A DNA stretch of 64,000 nucleotides from Lytechinus variegatus (Eukaryota; Echinodermata; Echinoidea; Temnopleuroida; Toxopneustidae), in the NCBI RefSeq assembly GCF_018143015.1, contig NC_054752.1:4823216-4887215 (forward strand). Direction: 5' to 3'. The position numbers and the translations under genes are program-made. This document shows positions 11,558 to 22,497 of this stretch, in pieces (position 1 is the stretch's first letter; the number at the start of each line of letters is the position of its first letter). Under the pieces are notes generated by a model, which was not told where the DNA came from, made no database searches, and worked only from the letters and a program-made list of their open reading frames with translations.

Positions 11558-12377
11558 TTTTTAGATATGATGAAAAGTGTTTGATAATGATAATACCATA
11601 ATAGAGCTATCCACTACCATGCATACACAACATGTATTGGTTTGGGCAGTGGAGCCATACATGCAGCTGCTCAGTGGAATGTCATATGTAAACACTTTCT
11701 GATGGCCTGAGCCAGGGTATTATATAATAACCCTGCTCGTGGCTCTGTGGTTAAAGTAGGGGATTATCTATACTCCTCAGGGGTCCTAAAATTTGGTTGA
11801 TAGACAGATGAAGTTATCCAATGAAAGCTCTCTGAAATTTTGGGTGGGTGGGACTTATTTTGACCGTGGGAACAAGATTTCCAAAGAAGAAGCAGACTCT
11901 GAAATGGCTCGCTTCGCTCACCCTTTCAGGCTGGTTTGCTTCGCAAACCAGTAGCAGATCCCACCTCACGAGCCATTCAGAGTCTGCATAGCAGACTAGA
12001 TCGTGCTTGAGGAATGCTTTTGTCTGGGGTTAAAAAGGAGGCTTGCGCCAAAATGGCATAAAAATGATAGATATGATGGTTGGACTTCTTGCTAATCAGC
12101 AGACTTCCTCTTAACCTTTTTATTACTTTCGCCATAGTTTCCGAATTACGCAGTCAAAATTTATTTCCAAATCTACTTATTGGCTTGAATTGTTCTGCAG
12201 TTCCTTTAATATGTTATGTTCTTCTTTAGGCAAGAACATTTTTTTTTAAAACCGAAGTATGGGAAAACGTGTTTTTTCAAATCATTTGATTGTGTGCTAC
12301 AAAGGTTATGGTCCCTTTGAACAGTGGCATATTGATGGGTGGGGGCTTGGGGTGTTCCCCCCATAAAACAAGTGGAA
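11558..12377. other. Non-coding stretch with one imperfect hairpin
   Basis: No gene is seen. At about 11888-11985, 'agactctgaaatggctcg' and 'cgagccattcagagtct' can pair around a CTTCGC/GCGAAG core, suggesting a small foldback repeat. The rest is AT-rich and featureless to me. Confidence 0.4.
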
Positions 12378-13314
12378 TGCCTCTGGCCGTCTCACCTGCA
12401 TCACGCGGTTCAATATAGCAGCAGTGCTGACTTTGAATACTACTCTAACTCGCACAAGATGTTCAGTGATACATGGTTACTCTTATGTCCACTTTTTATG
12501 AACTAGACCAATAAACTTACAGAGATATGATGGTTATTCAACAAAAAAACCCAACATGGCCAAAGTTCATTGACCTTACATGACCTTTGACCTTAATCAT
12601 GTGACCTGAAACTTGAACAGGATGTTCAGTGATACTTGATTACTCTTATGTACAAGTTTCATGAATCAGATCCATAAACTTTCAAAGTTATGATGGTAAT
12701 TCAACAGATACCCCCGATTCGGCCAAAGTTCATTGACCCTAAATGACCTCTGACCTTAATCATGAGACCTGAAACTTGCACAAAATTTTCAGTGATGCTT
12801 GATTACTATTATGTCCAAGTTTCATGAATCAGATCCATAAACTTTCAAAGTTATGATGGGAATTCAACATATATCCCCAATTCGGCCAAAGTTCATTGAC
12901 CCTAAATGACCTTTGACCTTGGTCATGTGACGTGAAACTCATGCAGGATGTTCAGTGATACTTGATTAACCTTATGTCCAAGTTTCATGAACTAGGTCCA
13001 TATATTTTCTAAGTTACATGTATGATGACATTTCAAAAACTTAACCTCAGGTTAAGATTTCGATGTTGAATCCTCCAACATGGTCTAAGTTCATTGACCC
13101 TAAATGACCTTTGACCTTGGTCATGTGACATGAAACTCTAATAGGATGTTCAGTAATACTTGATTAACCTTATGGCCAAGTTTTATTAACTAGGTCCATA
13201 TACTTTCTAAGTTATGACGTCATTTCAAAAACTTAACCTCAGGTTAAGATTTGATGTTGACGCCGCCGTCGGAAAAGCGGCGCCTATAGTCTCACTTTGC
13301 TTCGCAGGTGAGAC
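12378..13314 (+). mobile_element. Solitary AGGTCA-rich element with GTCTCACCTGC ends
   Basis: The ends are GTCTCACCTGC (12389) and GCAGGTGAGAC (to 13314), an 11-bp inverted repeat. The interior has four or five degenerate units of ~160 bp, each with 'caaagttcattgacc', 'tgacctttgaccttggtcatg', a GATGTTCAGTGATACTTGAT part and 'cataactt'-type words. Near the right end is a GC-rich hairpin (CGCCGCCGTC to AAAGCGGCG). No transposase is present. The same sequence is nested in the three large transposon copies. Confidence 0.65.
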
Positions 13315-13960
13315 AAAAATGACTCAATACACCATTGCCGTTCAAAGAAATGAATCCTTTGCTGTTTGTCCTGTCAAGCACATAAACTTAGTGAAATATT
13401 CAATAACCCCTTGAAAATAGGATTCATGTCCTTTACAGGTACATGTACCATAACATAATATGTTTCACATAATAAAAGGATTTGAATAATTACAAAGTCT
13501 ACCAACTGGAAATTCAAATCTTCTTACTTGGGTTGACAAAAAGTCTTCTTTTCTTACTTAATCTGGAATCCAAATCACAGCATGAAACATGCATACTTTT
13601 CTAGGTTTGTTTATGTTTTCGTACCGGGAGATTGAATAAGTTGCATACTTTTTCGTTAATGCAACAGCATTGACTTTTAATTGAAGGAAATCTGTACAAT
13701 AGCTTTGCATCGTGTAATTTCCCTTTTTCTTGTGACTTTGGACTTGACCCGGATGCTTGGGCCATACTGTAGCTGAAATGAAGGCAATGGCGGAAGTGCC
13801 AGTATCAACATTTCTAATGTATATAGCTGAGGGCAGAGTCCAATTCTCCAAATCAATAGCCAGTACATGCATTAGTCTTTACACAAATGTAAACATGATG
13901 CACATAAGACATGCGAATAAATAAAATATGTTTTTCATGACTGTAAACACATGAAATATG
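13315..13960. other. Stretch without a recognisable gene
   Basis: A minus-strand open stretch at 13558-13872 (about 104 codons) has unremarkable composition and no recognised motif. Otherwise the sequence is AT-rich. Confidence 0.3.
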
Positions 13961-13962
13961 TA

Positions 13963-14784
13963 CAGTGCGTCCCACAAAAAACGAAACCGAGATTTATCGA
14001 TGATTTATCATAACTTAATCACAAATGCAATAGACAAATGACCTACCATTGTAAAGCTTAGAATCTCCTCTTTTATCTAAAATTACTTAAGTTGCTCATT
14101 CACGCATGAGTGAGCGCGGGGGAAAAATGAAAAGGGGACACAAAAAAGTCACTTGGCGGGCAATACCTGGGTTTTAAAAAGAAAACCACATTTTCAAAAA
14201 GTTCTATATCTGTTATTTAATTTGATACCTCAATTACAGAAAATGGACAAAACATAACAAAGTTCTGGTTATTTGAAATAAGGCTTGAATTTCAATAATT
14301 TCATAAAATGAAGAGGTTTTACAGGCTAGTCAAACTAACTCGACACTCTGTTTTGCTGACGATCAGCCACGCATTAAGACTTTTGTTACCGTGCGATAGC
14401 TTCTGTGGGAAACCGATGAAAACAAGTTTATATTTAATGAAATTATGGAAATGCAAGCATTGTTTCGAGGATCACAGCTTTTTTACTTCTTGACCATTTT
14501 CTGTGATTAAGGTATTAAAGAAAAGAGCAGATTTTGATATTTTTAGTCATGTGATTTTCATTTTGAAATTCAGATACCCCCGCCAAATGGGTTTTTGACA
14601 TTCTTTCTTCGCATTGTTTTTGCTCATTCATGCGTGAATGAGGAATAATCTAAGTAATACCAGATGAATGAGGTGATTCTACGCTTTACATTGGTAGGTA
14701 ATTTGTCTATTTTATTTATATATGATTAAGTTACATGTATGATAAATCATATCGCTAAATCTCGGTTTCGTATGGGACGCACTG
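13963..14784. mobile_element. Tc1/mariner-type non-autonomous element, TA-flanked
   Basis: 822 bp between two TA dinucleotides. The ends CAGTGCGTCCCACA and TGGGACGCACTG are inverted repeats that continue inward (CGAAACCGAGATTTA against TAAATCTCGGTTTCG, then 'gatttatcataacttaatca' against its complement). A second inner inverted block pairs 'ctcattcacgcatgagtgag' with 'gctcattcatgcgtgaatga'. There is no transposase ORF. Confidence 0.8.
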
Positions 14785-14786
14785 TA

Positions 14787-17405
14787 TATTTGGATCAACT
14801 AGAAAATGCGTCATGAGATTTCGAAATTCTTTAAATCTAACGAGAAGAAATGAAGGTAATTCTGCGACCTTGTTTCCCTTTTACCGTTTCCTGAATCTAG
14901 TAGAAGATCAAAGAATATTCAGAAAGGGGAAATTCATCTTTATGCACATGCCCATGCTGGAAAGAACACAGATGACTTATTCTGACGTCGTTTTTTTTTC
15001 TATTCTAAAGTTGTGGCTAAACTCTGGATAGCCAGTAATCCTTAACTGTCTAACAGTATAGAGGTTCAATCATCAACTCACTTGACTCTCAAATCATGCT
15101 TCCTCCGTCGGAATAAATAAGATAACTGTATCCATCACGTTTATAATCGAATCTACTTTAATTTATGCCTTGTTATACCGAAGTAAGAACTTAGCATTTT
15201 TTTTCATGTCAAGTATTTACAGGGTCATTTTCGTTGTGCACTTTGGATGATTGTATTCAAAGTTAATTTTCTACAGGTACCCCATTTGGGGTGCCTGGAT
15301 ATATATTTATCCTTGCCGAAATTACGTGCACTGCGACAGTGACCCCTTAATTTTAATTTAAATTCCTATGTTAATACTTTATATTGCTTATTGTCTTGTA
15401 ATTGTTTTAATCTGTAATTCATGTTCATTTCAGTTTGTACTGCGAGACATGATGTTTTAATAAAATCCATTTATCTATCCGAAAGAGCATACTAAATGTA
15501 AGAAACTCAAAAGAAAATCAAAATTGTGATATGTTTGGAGTTGGACTGTAGTCAAAGTAAAACGCGGCAAGCAAAATACGGGTCATTGTCCCAGTGTCTT
15601 ACTGTGTGCTCACCAATGGTGTACCCTGTGTCACGGCATCAGGGCAAAAAAAACGAGTCGCTTAGTGGGCGCGCGAAGCCAGGTATACTGACCTAACAGA
15701 TACATATTAAGGATAATTCAATTAAAATGGATATGTATCTCACTGATTAAATAATGTGTGCGCGAAGCGCGAGCAAAAAACCCCTTGATATACAGACCTA
15801 AAAAGTGACAGTATAATCAGCGTTATGCTAGTTATTCTTCTATTATTTGTATTTATTATCATATCAATTTGTTTGCGCTCCTTTTTTGCAGTGCGTAGCG
15901 TGTTAAATTATTTCCCTATGGAGAATAATAGAAAATACGCCGTTTTTGACGGATTTGCTAAGATATCTCCCAAACGCGTCAACAAGGTGATCTATCAAAA
16001 CAGAATAGAATAGAGCAGATTCTCACCTTGAACATGATATGATTTTCATTTAATTTTAGTCAAATTAAGTTCTGTCACTTTTGAGGTTTTTGGAACCTTT
16101 CTTGATGATTTTGGAAATCCATTTGTACATGAGCCAATGGGCAAGTGCGGGAAACGAAACGTTTGGTGCGACTTCACATTGTTGTAAAAAAATATATACG
16201 TCACAATAGACCCTATCAAAAAAAGACATTTTGCAGAAAATGCTGTAGATTGCGAATACCTAAGAATTATTTTGATTGGATAAAAAAACCTCTGTCACTT
16301 TTCACATTTGCAAAAGCTTTTGCAATAATTGGTCACTATAGTTTGGCGGATTCAGCCGATGGCATTGTGTGTACACAGTACACACGCATAGCTATGCAAC
16401 GCAGCGCGTGAAGAATTTTGCACGTTTTCATTATTCGTACAGCGACGACTTGAGTGTATGTTGGATAGGACCGTACCATTTTTGACCGGGGATGTGCCAA
16501 TGAATGCAAGTGATCAAGAAGAGTTACAAAACTGAAGGGAGTGAGAAAACAAGGAAAGTGAGAGGGAAATTTATGAAAACAAGTAATGCGAGGAAAAATG
16601 ACAAGAAAAGGAGAAGAAGTGAAAACACGCAGCTGAGTGCGCTCACGATATGTAAGTTGAACACCCCTGCACCGCAATGTAGCAGCCCGCCACTATACAC
16701 GTAGACTGCCTGCACGATGCGAAGACAGCGGCGCGTATTAGTGACTGTGCGTTAAACGTCCCATTTCTATGCCTTATAAGAGGAGCGTTTTTTGTACACA
16801 ACAAATTGATATGTTATCTTTTCATGGTGGGGTGGGGGAGGGGTGGGTAAAATTTTAAAAATTGTTGAATGAAATGGTAATGTTCAAATATAAAATCAAC
16901 AGTGAAGAAATGGTCTCTTCCTATTTATTTATTATATTTATTTTGTTTTATTTATTTTATACTGCAGGGTAGGCCTCTCTTTCTGTAATGATAAAATCCA
17001 TTTCAGTGAGCCGAGATGGAAATGAGGCATTTCGTGATCAACGCTGTGTAGATCAGTTGTTATAATAACTTTTAGCGCTCTTGAATTAACCAATCAAAGC
17101 AACCAATACCAATCCCGAGTGAAAGAGTTACGTCACTATAATCATGGACATGCGCAGAAGAGTAGTGCCATCATCCCAATGGTTAAGTCAAGAACTAACA
17201 CTAAATGGATGGCTTTTTTCGCGCTGCCTTCAACTGGTGGATGCCGCCTTCGCTTCAACCACTTGGTCCACTTTCCTCTTTATCTTATGTTTTTTTTTAT
17301 TGTAAGATAGTTGGTCCTTGTCAAGTAATTATGTGAATGAAATAAATTCATTCAAATCAACGAAATAAATTAATCCTCATCATAATAACATGAAATCCTA
17401 GTTTA
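14787..17405. other. Intergenic DNA with a probable retroelement tail
   Basis: No gene is seen. 15280-15480 looks like the 3' tail of a LINE or a similar transcript: GGTACCCCATTTGGGGTGCC hairpin, AT-rich body, then AATAAAATCCATTTATCTATC. The rest (15.5-17.4 kb) has scattered short ORFs without recognisable content. Confidence 0.35.
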
Positions 17406-17409
17406 TCTA

Positions 17410-17565
17410 CAGACAGGGCCCCGTCTTACAAAGAGTTTTGATCTGGGGCCCGTTGCAGAAAGAGTTGCAATCAATCGCAACTCTAAAAATCATGCGCAAG
17501 TCCCGAATGCGCGTTGTTGATTGGTCGAAATCAAATTGCGCGTGATAATTTCTCGTAAGGCCGTC
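17410..17565. repeat. Partial GGGCCCGTTGCAGAAAGAG repeat
   Basis: 'ggggcccgttgcagaaagag' is followed by TTGCAATCAATCGCAACTC (itself a hairpin) and 'gcgcgttgttgattggtcg'. This looks like one end of a MITE; the opposite end is not found, so it is probably truncated. The superfamily is uncertain. Confidence 0.4.
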
Positions 17566-17934
17566 AAGTGTGCACATGTTTAGTCTATATTGTATACACA
17601 CTTTTACATAATATCCAAATTTTCCACTAAAGAATGCGTTTCACTGATGGTAATAAGAGTTTTGTTGTTGTTGTTCATATAGGGGTCCGGAAAAAGAGTA
17701 AGCTGCATTTCAGAGTATGAAGCTGTCAATTTTTTAGAATAGTTTTTCTCCTTCCTTCATAATAGAAAAAAACACTTTATGTACATATAGACTTAATAGG
17801 AATAACAATTAAAGTAAATTTATCTCAAGTAACAAAAGTAACAAAGTCTGATTGATTATGTCATCATAGATATAATACATGTAGTACAGTTATGGTATTA
17901 TGATAATAATAATAATGATAATCATGATAGATGG

Positions 17935-18194
17935 ATTTATATACATATACATGTAACACTTTCTGCATGAGGATACAAAGCGCTTTTACCCCGGCCTTAG
18001 CTCGAGCTACCATCTCTGGCGCTCAGTGCATTCAAGGAATCAATCCTGCCGGTACCCATTCACCTCACCTGGATCGAGTGCAGCACAGAGTGTATAACTT
18101 TCATGCTGAAGGAAAACATGCGTGGATAAGATTCGAACCCACAACCCTCTGTTTAAAGAGCGAGAATCACAACCACTAGACCACGACGGGCCCA
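17935..18194 (-). mobile_element. tRNA-derived SINE
   Basis: Read on the minus strand from 18194, the element opens with a tRNA-like head. It has an A-box region (GTGGTCTAGTGGTTGTGATT) and a B-box (GGTTCGAATCT), the RNA polymerase III promoter of tRNA-derived SINEs. A body follows with 'caggtgaggtgaatgggtac', 'ggcaggattgattccttga' and 'agctcgagctaaggccgggg', and a tail 'aaagcgctttgtatcctcat' with AT-rich 3' sequence. The head no longer forms a canonical cloverleaf with a usable anticodon arm, so it is not a tRNA gene. The short plus-strand ORF here is incidental. Confidence 0.75.
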
Positions 18195-18195
18195 A

Positions 18196-19270
18196 ACCTG
18201 GCGATATATCAAAACATTACTTATTCAAGATAGCGCGCATTTAGATACATGGAAAATGACCATTATCAACGGTTATTCTCTCTCTGTCAAATTAATCGCA
18301 AGATATGAAAATGATTATTATTTAATACAGTATATGCACGTCCTTTTCAAAGGCGTTAAATGTACACAATAGCAGTCTATTTACATACGGATATATAATC
18401 ATATGCAAGAAGTATGATTTCAAGGACAGTGATAAATGACATTATTTTGTGACGTATAAAATCGCAACATATAAAAGCAACATGATTTGAAATATTGTTA
18501 TGCATGCGCTCGTATCCACAGATTCAGTCTGTATACAGTGCACATGTGATTCCAAATAATTTGAATGCGCATGACCGTTTAAGTCTTAACTGGTTCAGTC
18601 TTTTGGCCCATATGTGTTCATCTGTGATGTATAAATTCTAAAAACTGAATTTTAGTGTTATTGATGAGAAATATATAATTTTGATATTTATAAAAGTAAA
18701 TTTGAAGTGCTAAAATATGTTCCAGAGTAAAGGTAATCATTCTATAATAGTTTCCCTATTTACACCCCGGCATAAGAGTAAAAACACCTCGTGTAAATAC
18801 ATTTTCAGTGATGAATAAAAACAAAACGATGGATATTGATGTGAAGTTACAAGAACTGATTCAAAAAATGGTTACGATTATACACACATCTAATACAATA
18901 TACATGATATAAGGATGTTTTAAAATAGCTTTATTTATAATGTAATATCATGCAGGGCTCATACAAGATATTACATTGAAACAAGAAGATATAGGTTATA
19001 AAAGAGCTGCTCTCAATATATATATAACAATGTTCACTCAACCAACTGAAAGAAAGTAGTGTAAAGTATCTTCATATAATGATAAGGGGAGGATGATAGC
19101 TCTCTAAAGTTATAGAGCATACCCACAACCAAGGGAAATAATAAAAATTGTCCGTTTTTCTAATACTTTTTTCAAATTTATGAATTGAAAATATGCAATG
19201 GTAGGATGTTTCAACATTCACAATATAATTTGTTTGTTCAGTTTGATGATTCATCAGTCATGGATCTAGA
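18196..19270. other. AT-rich stretch, no gene seen; 3' flank of the TRIM-like pseudogene
   Basis: No gene, RNA or repeat boundary is recognised. The last ~180 bp resemble the sequence just downstream of the intact paralog (60910-61080), for example 'tttgatgattcatcagtcatggatctagaggat', so the duplication that made the two TRIM-like genes included this 3' flank. Confidence 0.4.
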
Positions 19271-19280
19271 GGATCAATCG

Positions 19281-21078
19281 TTATTCGAATATGAGAATAT
19301 TATCTACATCACCTGCAATTATAACCCCTGATGACGTCATCATCACTCGAGATCCGGCAAGGTGATTGAATCTATTCCCCAGTCTAGTTGATAAAGGGAA
19401 TGATGCTACTCTTCTCTTCATATCACCTCCACTCATGACCTGATCAATCACACACGTCTTGTTCTCATCATCTGATGTCACGACGTAGAGGTCGTCTGTC
19501 ATACGATCAACGCACACATTCAAGATGACATCACTGTGGGGGATTTCCCTATGATCACCCTCTCTGTCAATGATGAGTGCCCTGTGATCAGGTAGTAAAG
19601 GTCGAGCGATGATGTGACCTGATGACAGCACATCGTACATTACTATCTCCTCTTTACTCGTGATGGTATTGATAATCGCATCATTAGTTGGGTTGATAAC
19701 GTATATCATAGACTGACCCCCTTCATTAGCGATGATCATCCCTTCCTGATCGATTGCAACACGCACCCCTGCATCAGTACGCGTCGTGTTTCTTGGTATT
19801 GTGACGTCATTGATGTGATTCCACTGTGGTCTGTCGCATACTCTGATGCCCGGGTAGACTGTCCCCTGTACAACCTGTGATGCCTCTACCACATACTATC
19901 TTGTCATCATTCAGTACTGCACATGAGATTATACATGATGTACCACTACTGTTGATCACTCTCTGTGTGGTTCTACTGTTTAAATCTAACATATAGGTAT
20001 GTCCTGCACTAGTCAGTGTATCTCTGATCATCACCTTATCTTCATCTATACATCCAACGATACGCGGGTATCTGATTTTATCTGTGACATTGATTGTATC
20101 AATGAGCTTCCACTCTCCATCATACCCATCAATTCTTCCATCATATTTCTCTCTCCCAACACCCTTCACAAACCTCACACCTGATACAACACGATTTATT
20201 CCTCTCATCTCACCCTCATTCAGTTGTTTTTTTAGTTCCTCACTCACCGATGCATGCACACGATGTCCATCAATGACAATATTTTTATCATCTTCAAGAA
20301 TTATGTCCAGTGTCTCTTTTGCGTTCTCTGCTGATCTGGTGTCGTCTTGCCACGATTGTTCAAGCTCTCCAATCTTTCTCTCGATCACTTGAGCGATGTT
20401 TTGAATGTCAGCATGAAGAATGCGCTGTTTATCAATTATCGGTTTTCGTCTTTTCTTTGCGTTTAAACGATTTTCATTATGTCGCTTATCTCTCTTCTCA
20501 TTGTTCTTTTCAATTTTATCCTGGAGCTTTCGAATCTCCTTCTGAAGATGTTCATTTTCGCCATCAACCTCCTTGTCGATTAAATCAGCATCTTCTTTTT
20601 CCTTGGCTCTGTCTCTTTCAATCTCCTCTTCGATTTCGGAATCAACCTCATTCTGAATAGTTTTAAAATGTTCGTCTGGGACATGTTTACCCTGATGAAT
20701 CTCAATCCCATAAACTTTTAATAGCTCCAATTTGTTTATCACTGTTTTCTGAAGGATGGTGAGCTTTGCTTTGTTTTCCCGTAGTGCGTCCTCTATGTCC
20801 TGCCGTACACAAGGTTTTTCATGATGATCTATCACAGCGCAAGAAAGACATAAAACTTCGCCATGCGTCTTGCAGTACATATCCATGATTTTCTCGTGTT
20901 TCTCACAGAAGAGATTAGGTACACCTCTTCGTACTATTCCGATGCATTCTTTTTTCAAGGCGCAGTCATGACAGAGCTTCTTCTTCTCCTTCACATAGAA
21001 CGTGACGTCAGTAATCGATTCGCAGTCAGCTTCTTCACAACCAGTGTCCTCGTCAACTGAGCTGAATTTAGACGCCAT
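19281..21078 (-). pseudogene. TRIM-like (B-box, coiled coil, propeller) gene, frameshifted
   Basis: Closely similar throughout to the intact gene at 61081-62904. The start MASKFSSVDEDTGCEE at 21078 matches the paralog's start; the open frame continues upstream only into 5' leader and MITE sequence, so this Met is preferred. A B-box-1-like Cys set, a B-box 2 (CEKH...YCKTH...CLSC...HH), a long charged coiled coil and the first part of a beta-propeller-like region are all readable. At about 19826-19853 the sequence differs from the paralog by a 3-base gain and a 2-base loss. The frame ends after SLPGHQSMRQ, while the remaining ~185 codons (from WNHINDVTIPRN) continue in another frame to 19281. 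This is probably a pseudogene or a very recent loss; a sequencing error is possible because the rest is well preserved. Confidence 0.8.
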
Positions 21079-21112
21079 TGTGATAAGAATTTTAATGGAG
21101 TTGGGGTTGGGA

Positions 21113-21124
21113 GCTGTAAAGAAA
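21113..21124 (-). promoter_or_regulatory. Probable splice acceptor in the 5' leader of the TRIM-like pseudogene
   Basis: On the minus strand a pyrimidine run reads CCTTTCTTTACAG, then the leader begins ~35 bp before the ATG. The intact paralog has the same arrangement (62939-62950), so the coding exon is probably preceded by a non-coding exon. Confidence 0.5.
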
Positions 21125-21183
21125 GGGCAAAAAAAAGAAAAGAAATAGTATTTAGGGCGAGAAACATAAGTAATATTACAATA

Positions 21184-21490
21184 CACTGTTAGAAAATTTC
21201 TACTTGAAAAAAACTTCCTGGAGCAGAATCTCGAGAACATATGTAATCTTAATACTGCACTGTGTAATATCAAATGCATTTGTGTATAAAATAACAGAAA
21301 ATTTGGGGTATGTAACCTTCTTAATTTATTGTAATAAATCCGTCCCCCTCCCTTTTCTAAACAGACCTCTTCTGTAAAATTCTAAAAAAAGATAAAATCT
21401 TTCCTGTTTTAACAATTATTTACAGAATGATTTGGTTACTTCTTTCTGTAGAATATGTGTTTTTTCTTTTGTATTTTTTTTCTAACAGTG
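21184..21490. mobile_element. CACTGTTAGAAAA MITE in the upstream region of the TRIM-like pseudogene
   Basis: 307 bp, TA-flanked, with ends CACTGTTAGAAAA and TTTTTCTAACAGTG. Same family as 9948-10232, sharing 'gagcagaatctcgagaacat' and 'gtaatctta'. It lies ~105 bp upstream of the start codon. The intact paralog has no such insertion, so it arrived after the gene duplication. Confidence 0.8.
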
Positions 21491-21537
21491 TATACATTTA
21501 TCAGATTATATTTATGCGCTGATATCGAGAAAACAGC

Positions 21538-21600
21538 AAACGAGAGAGAGGTAGGGGGAGAATAGGGGGTAGGGAGAGAAGAGCGAAAGGGGTGGGAGGG
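21538..21600. repeat. GA-rich tract upstream of the TRIM-like pseudogene
   Basis: A purine-rich run (GAGAGAGAGGTAGGGGGAG and following). A GA run also lies ~110 bp upstream of the intact paralog (63011-63060). If the MITE is discounted the two distances are similar (about 150 and 110 bp). Confidence 0.5.
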
Positions 21601-22497
21601 TTAGCGTTCGAAGTTCTAAGTACGTCTATCTCGATCATTACCTCTTAAATCATCTTCTTATCTTGGTTTGTAAAAAGATGTGCTTCCTACAACATAGAAG
21701 AAACTATGACCGTAATCACGCACTCATTAAACTCAATGTTTTAACGATTTCCGTGATGAAAAATCCACATTAGATCCATCGCATTACAAAATATACTAGT
21801 ATCCAACTTACATGAATGTTCTTTCCTTTGCCAGTCACAGTTCTAGCTGACTCGATAAACTCTCCCAAAATACTGATTTGCGGAAAAAAATCAAAAGTAA
21901 CAAATTGAAAGTAGATATTTTAATGCAACCAACAGTGAGTGTATTTCTAGTTGTTAAACTTTTACTAGTAACGTGTATCATCACTTTACACCCACAACTG
22001 AATCATTTGAAATGTGTGAATACATATTTTGATAAAGCAATGAGGGGCGATGAGCAAAGAAAGAGAGAGAGAAAGAAAGAAAGAAATGGCAGGCACTGCT
22101 GCACTTTATGAATATAAGGATGACGAAGATGCGTCATATGTTGCTAAGTTACCGATCGCTTGTTTTGCCTGGGCATTCATTTTACAAATGCCCATGTCGC
22201 TTGCATATTTGGCACAAACATGTATGTCGAGACGTGGTGTATTATAGCACTTGAACGGGTCGCATGGGTGCTCCCCGTGCTCACTACCGCCCCTAAACTG
22301 AAATACTAGCTATTTCACTCATTCTAGACGGAGTTACCGGGAAATATTTGGCTCTGTCCCCCCTAATAACAGGCATATACGCCGCTGCAACGAGCATGAC
22401 GAGGCGCCTGAAACCACTCGGCACCTGATGAAGGAAAATTACATAATAAAAAAAGCGTCGGTTTCGCGGGCATTTGGTCAAGTGGTCGGACCTGTTA
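21601..22497. other. Intergenic stretch, no gene seen
   Basis: It contains a GAAA-rich microsatellite near 22050-22085 and a short ACAAATGCCCATGTCG/GGCATTCATTTTACAAATG palindromic patch near 22170. Nothing else is recognised. Confidence 0.35.

Noticed and set aside
13558-13872. Possible 104-codon minus-strand gene
   Set aside because: No recognised motif, no clear start context or partner exon; length is compatible with chance.
18120-18194. tRNA gene on the minus strand
   Set aside because: It has A- and B-box-like sequence but no proper anticodon arm, and is joined to a typical SINE body and tail.
20084-20660. Plus-strand ORFs across the TRIM-like genes (also 61850-62339)
   Set aside because: They are antisense shadows of the coiled-coil coding region, matching between paralogs only because the genes do.
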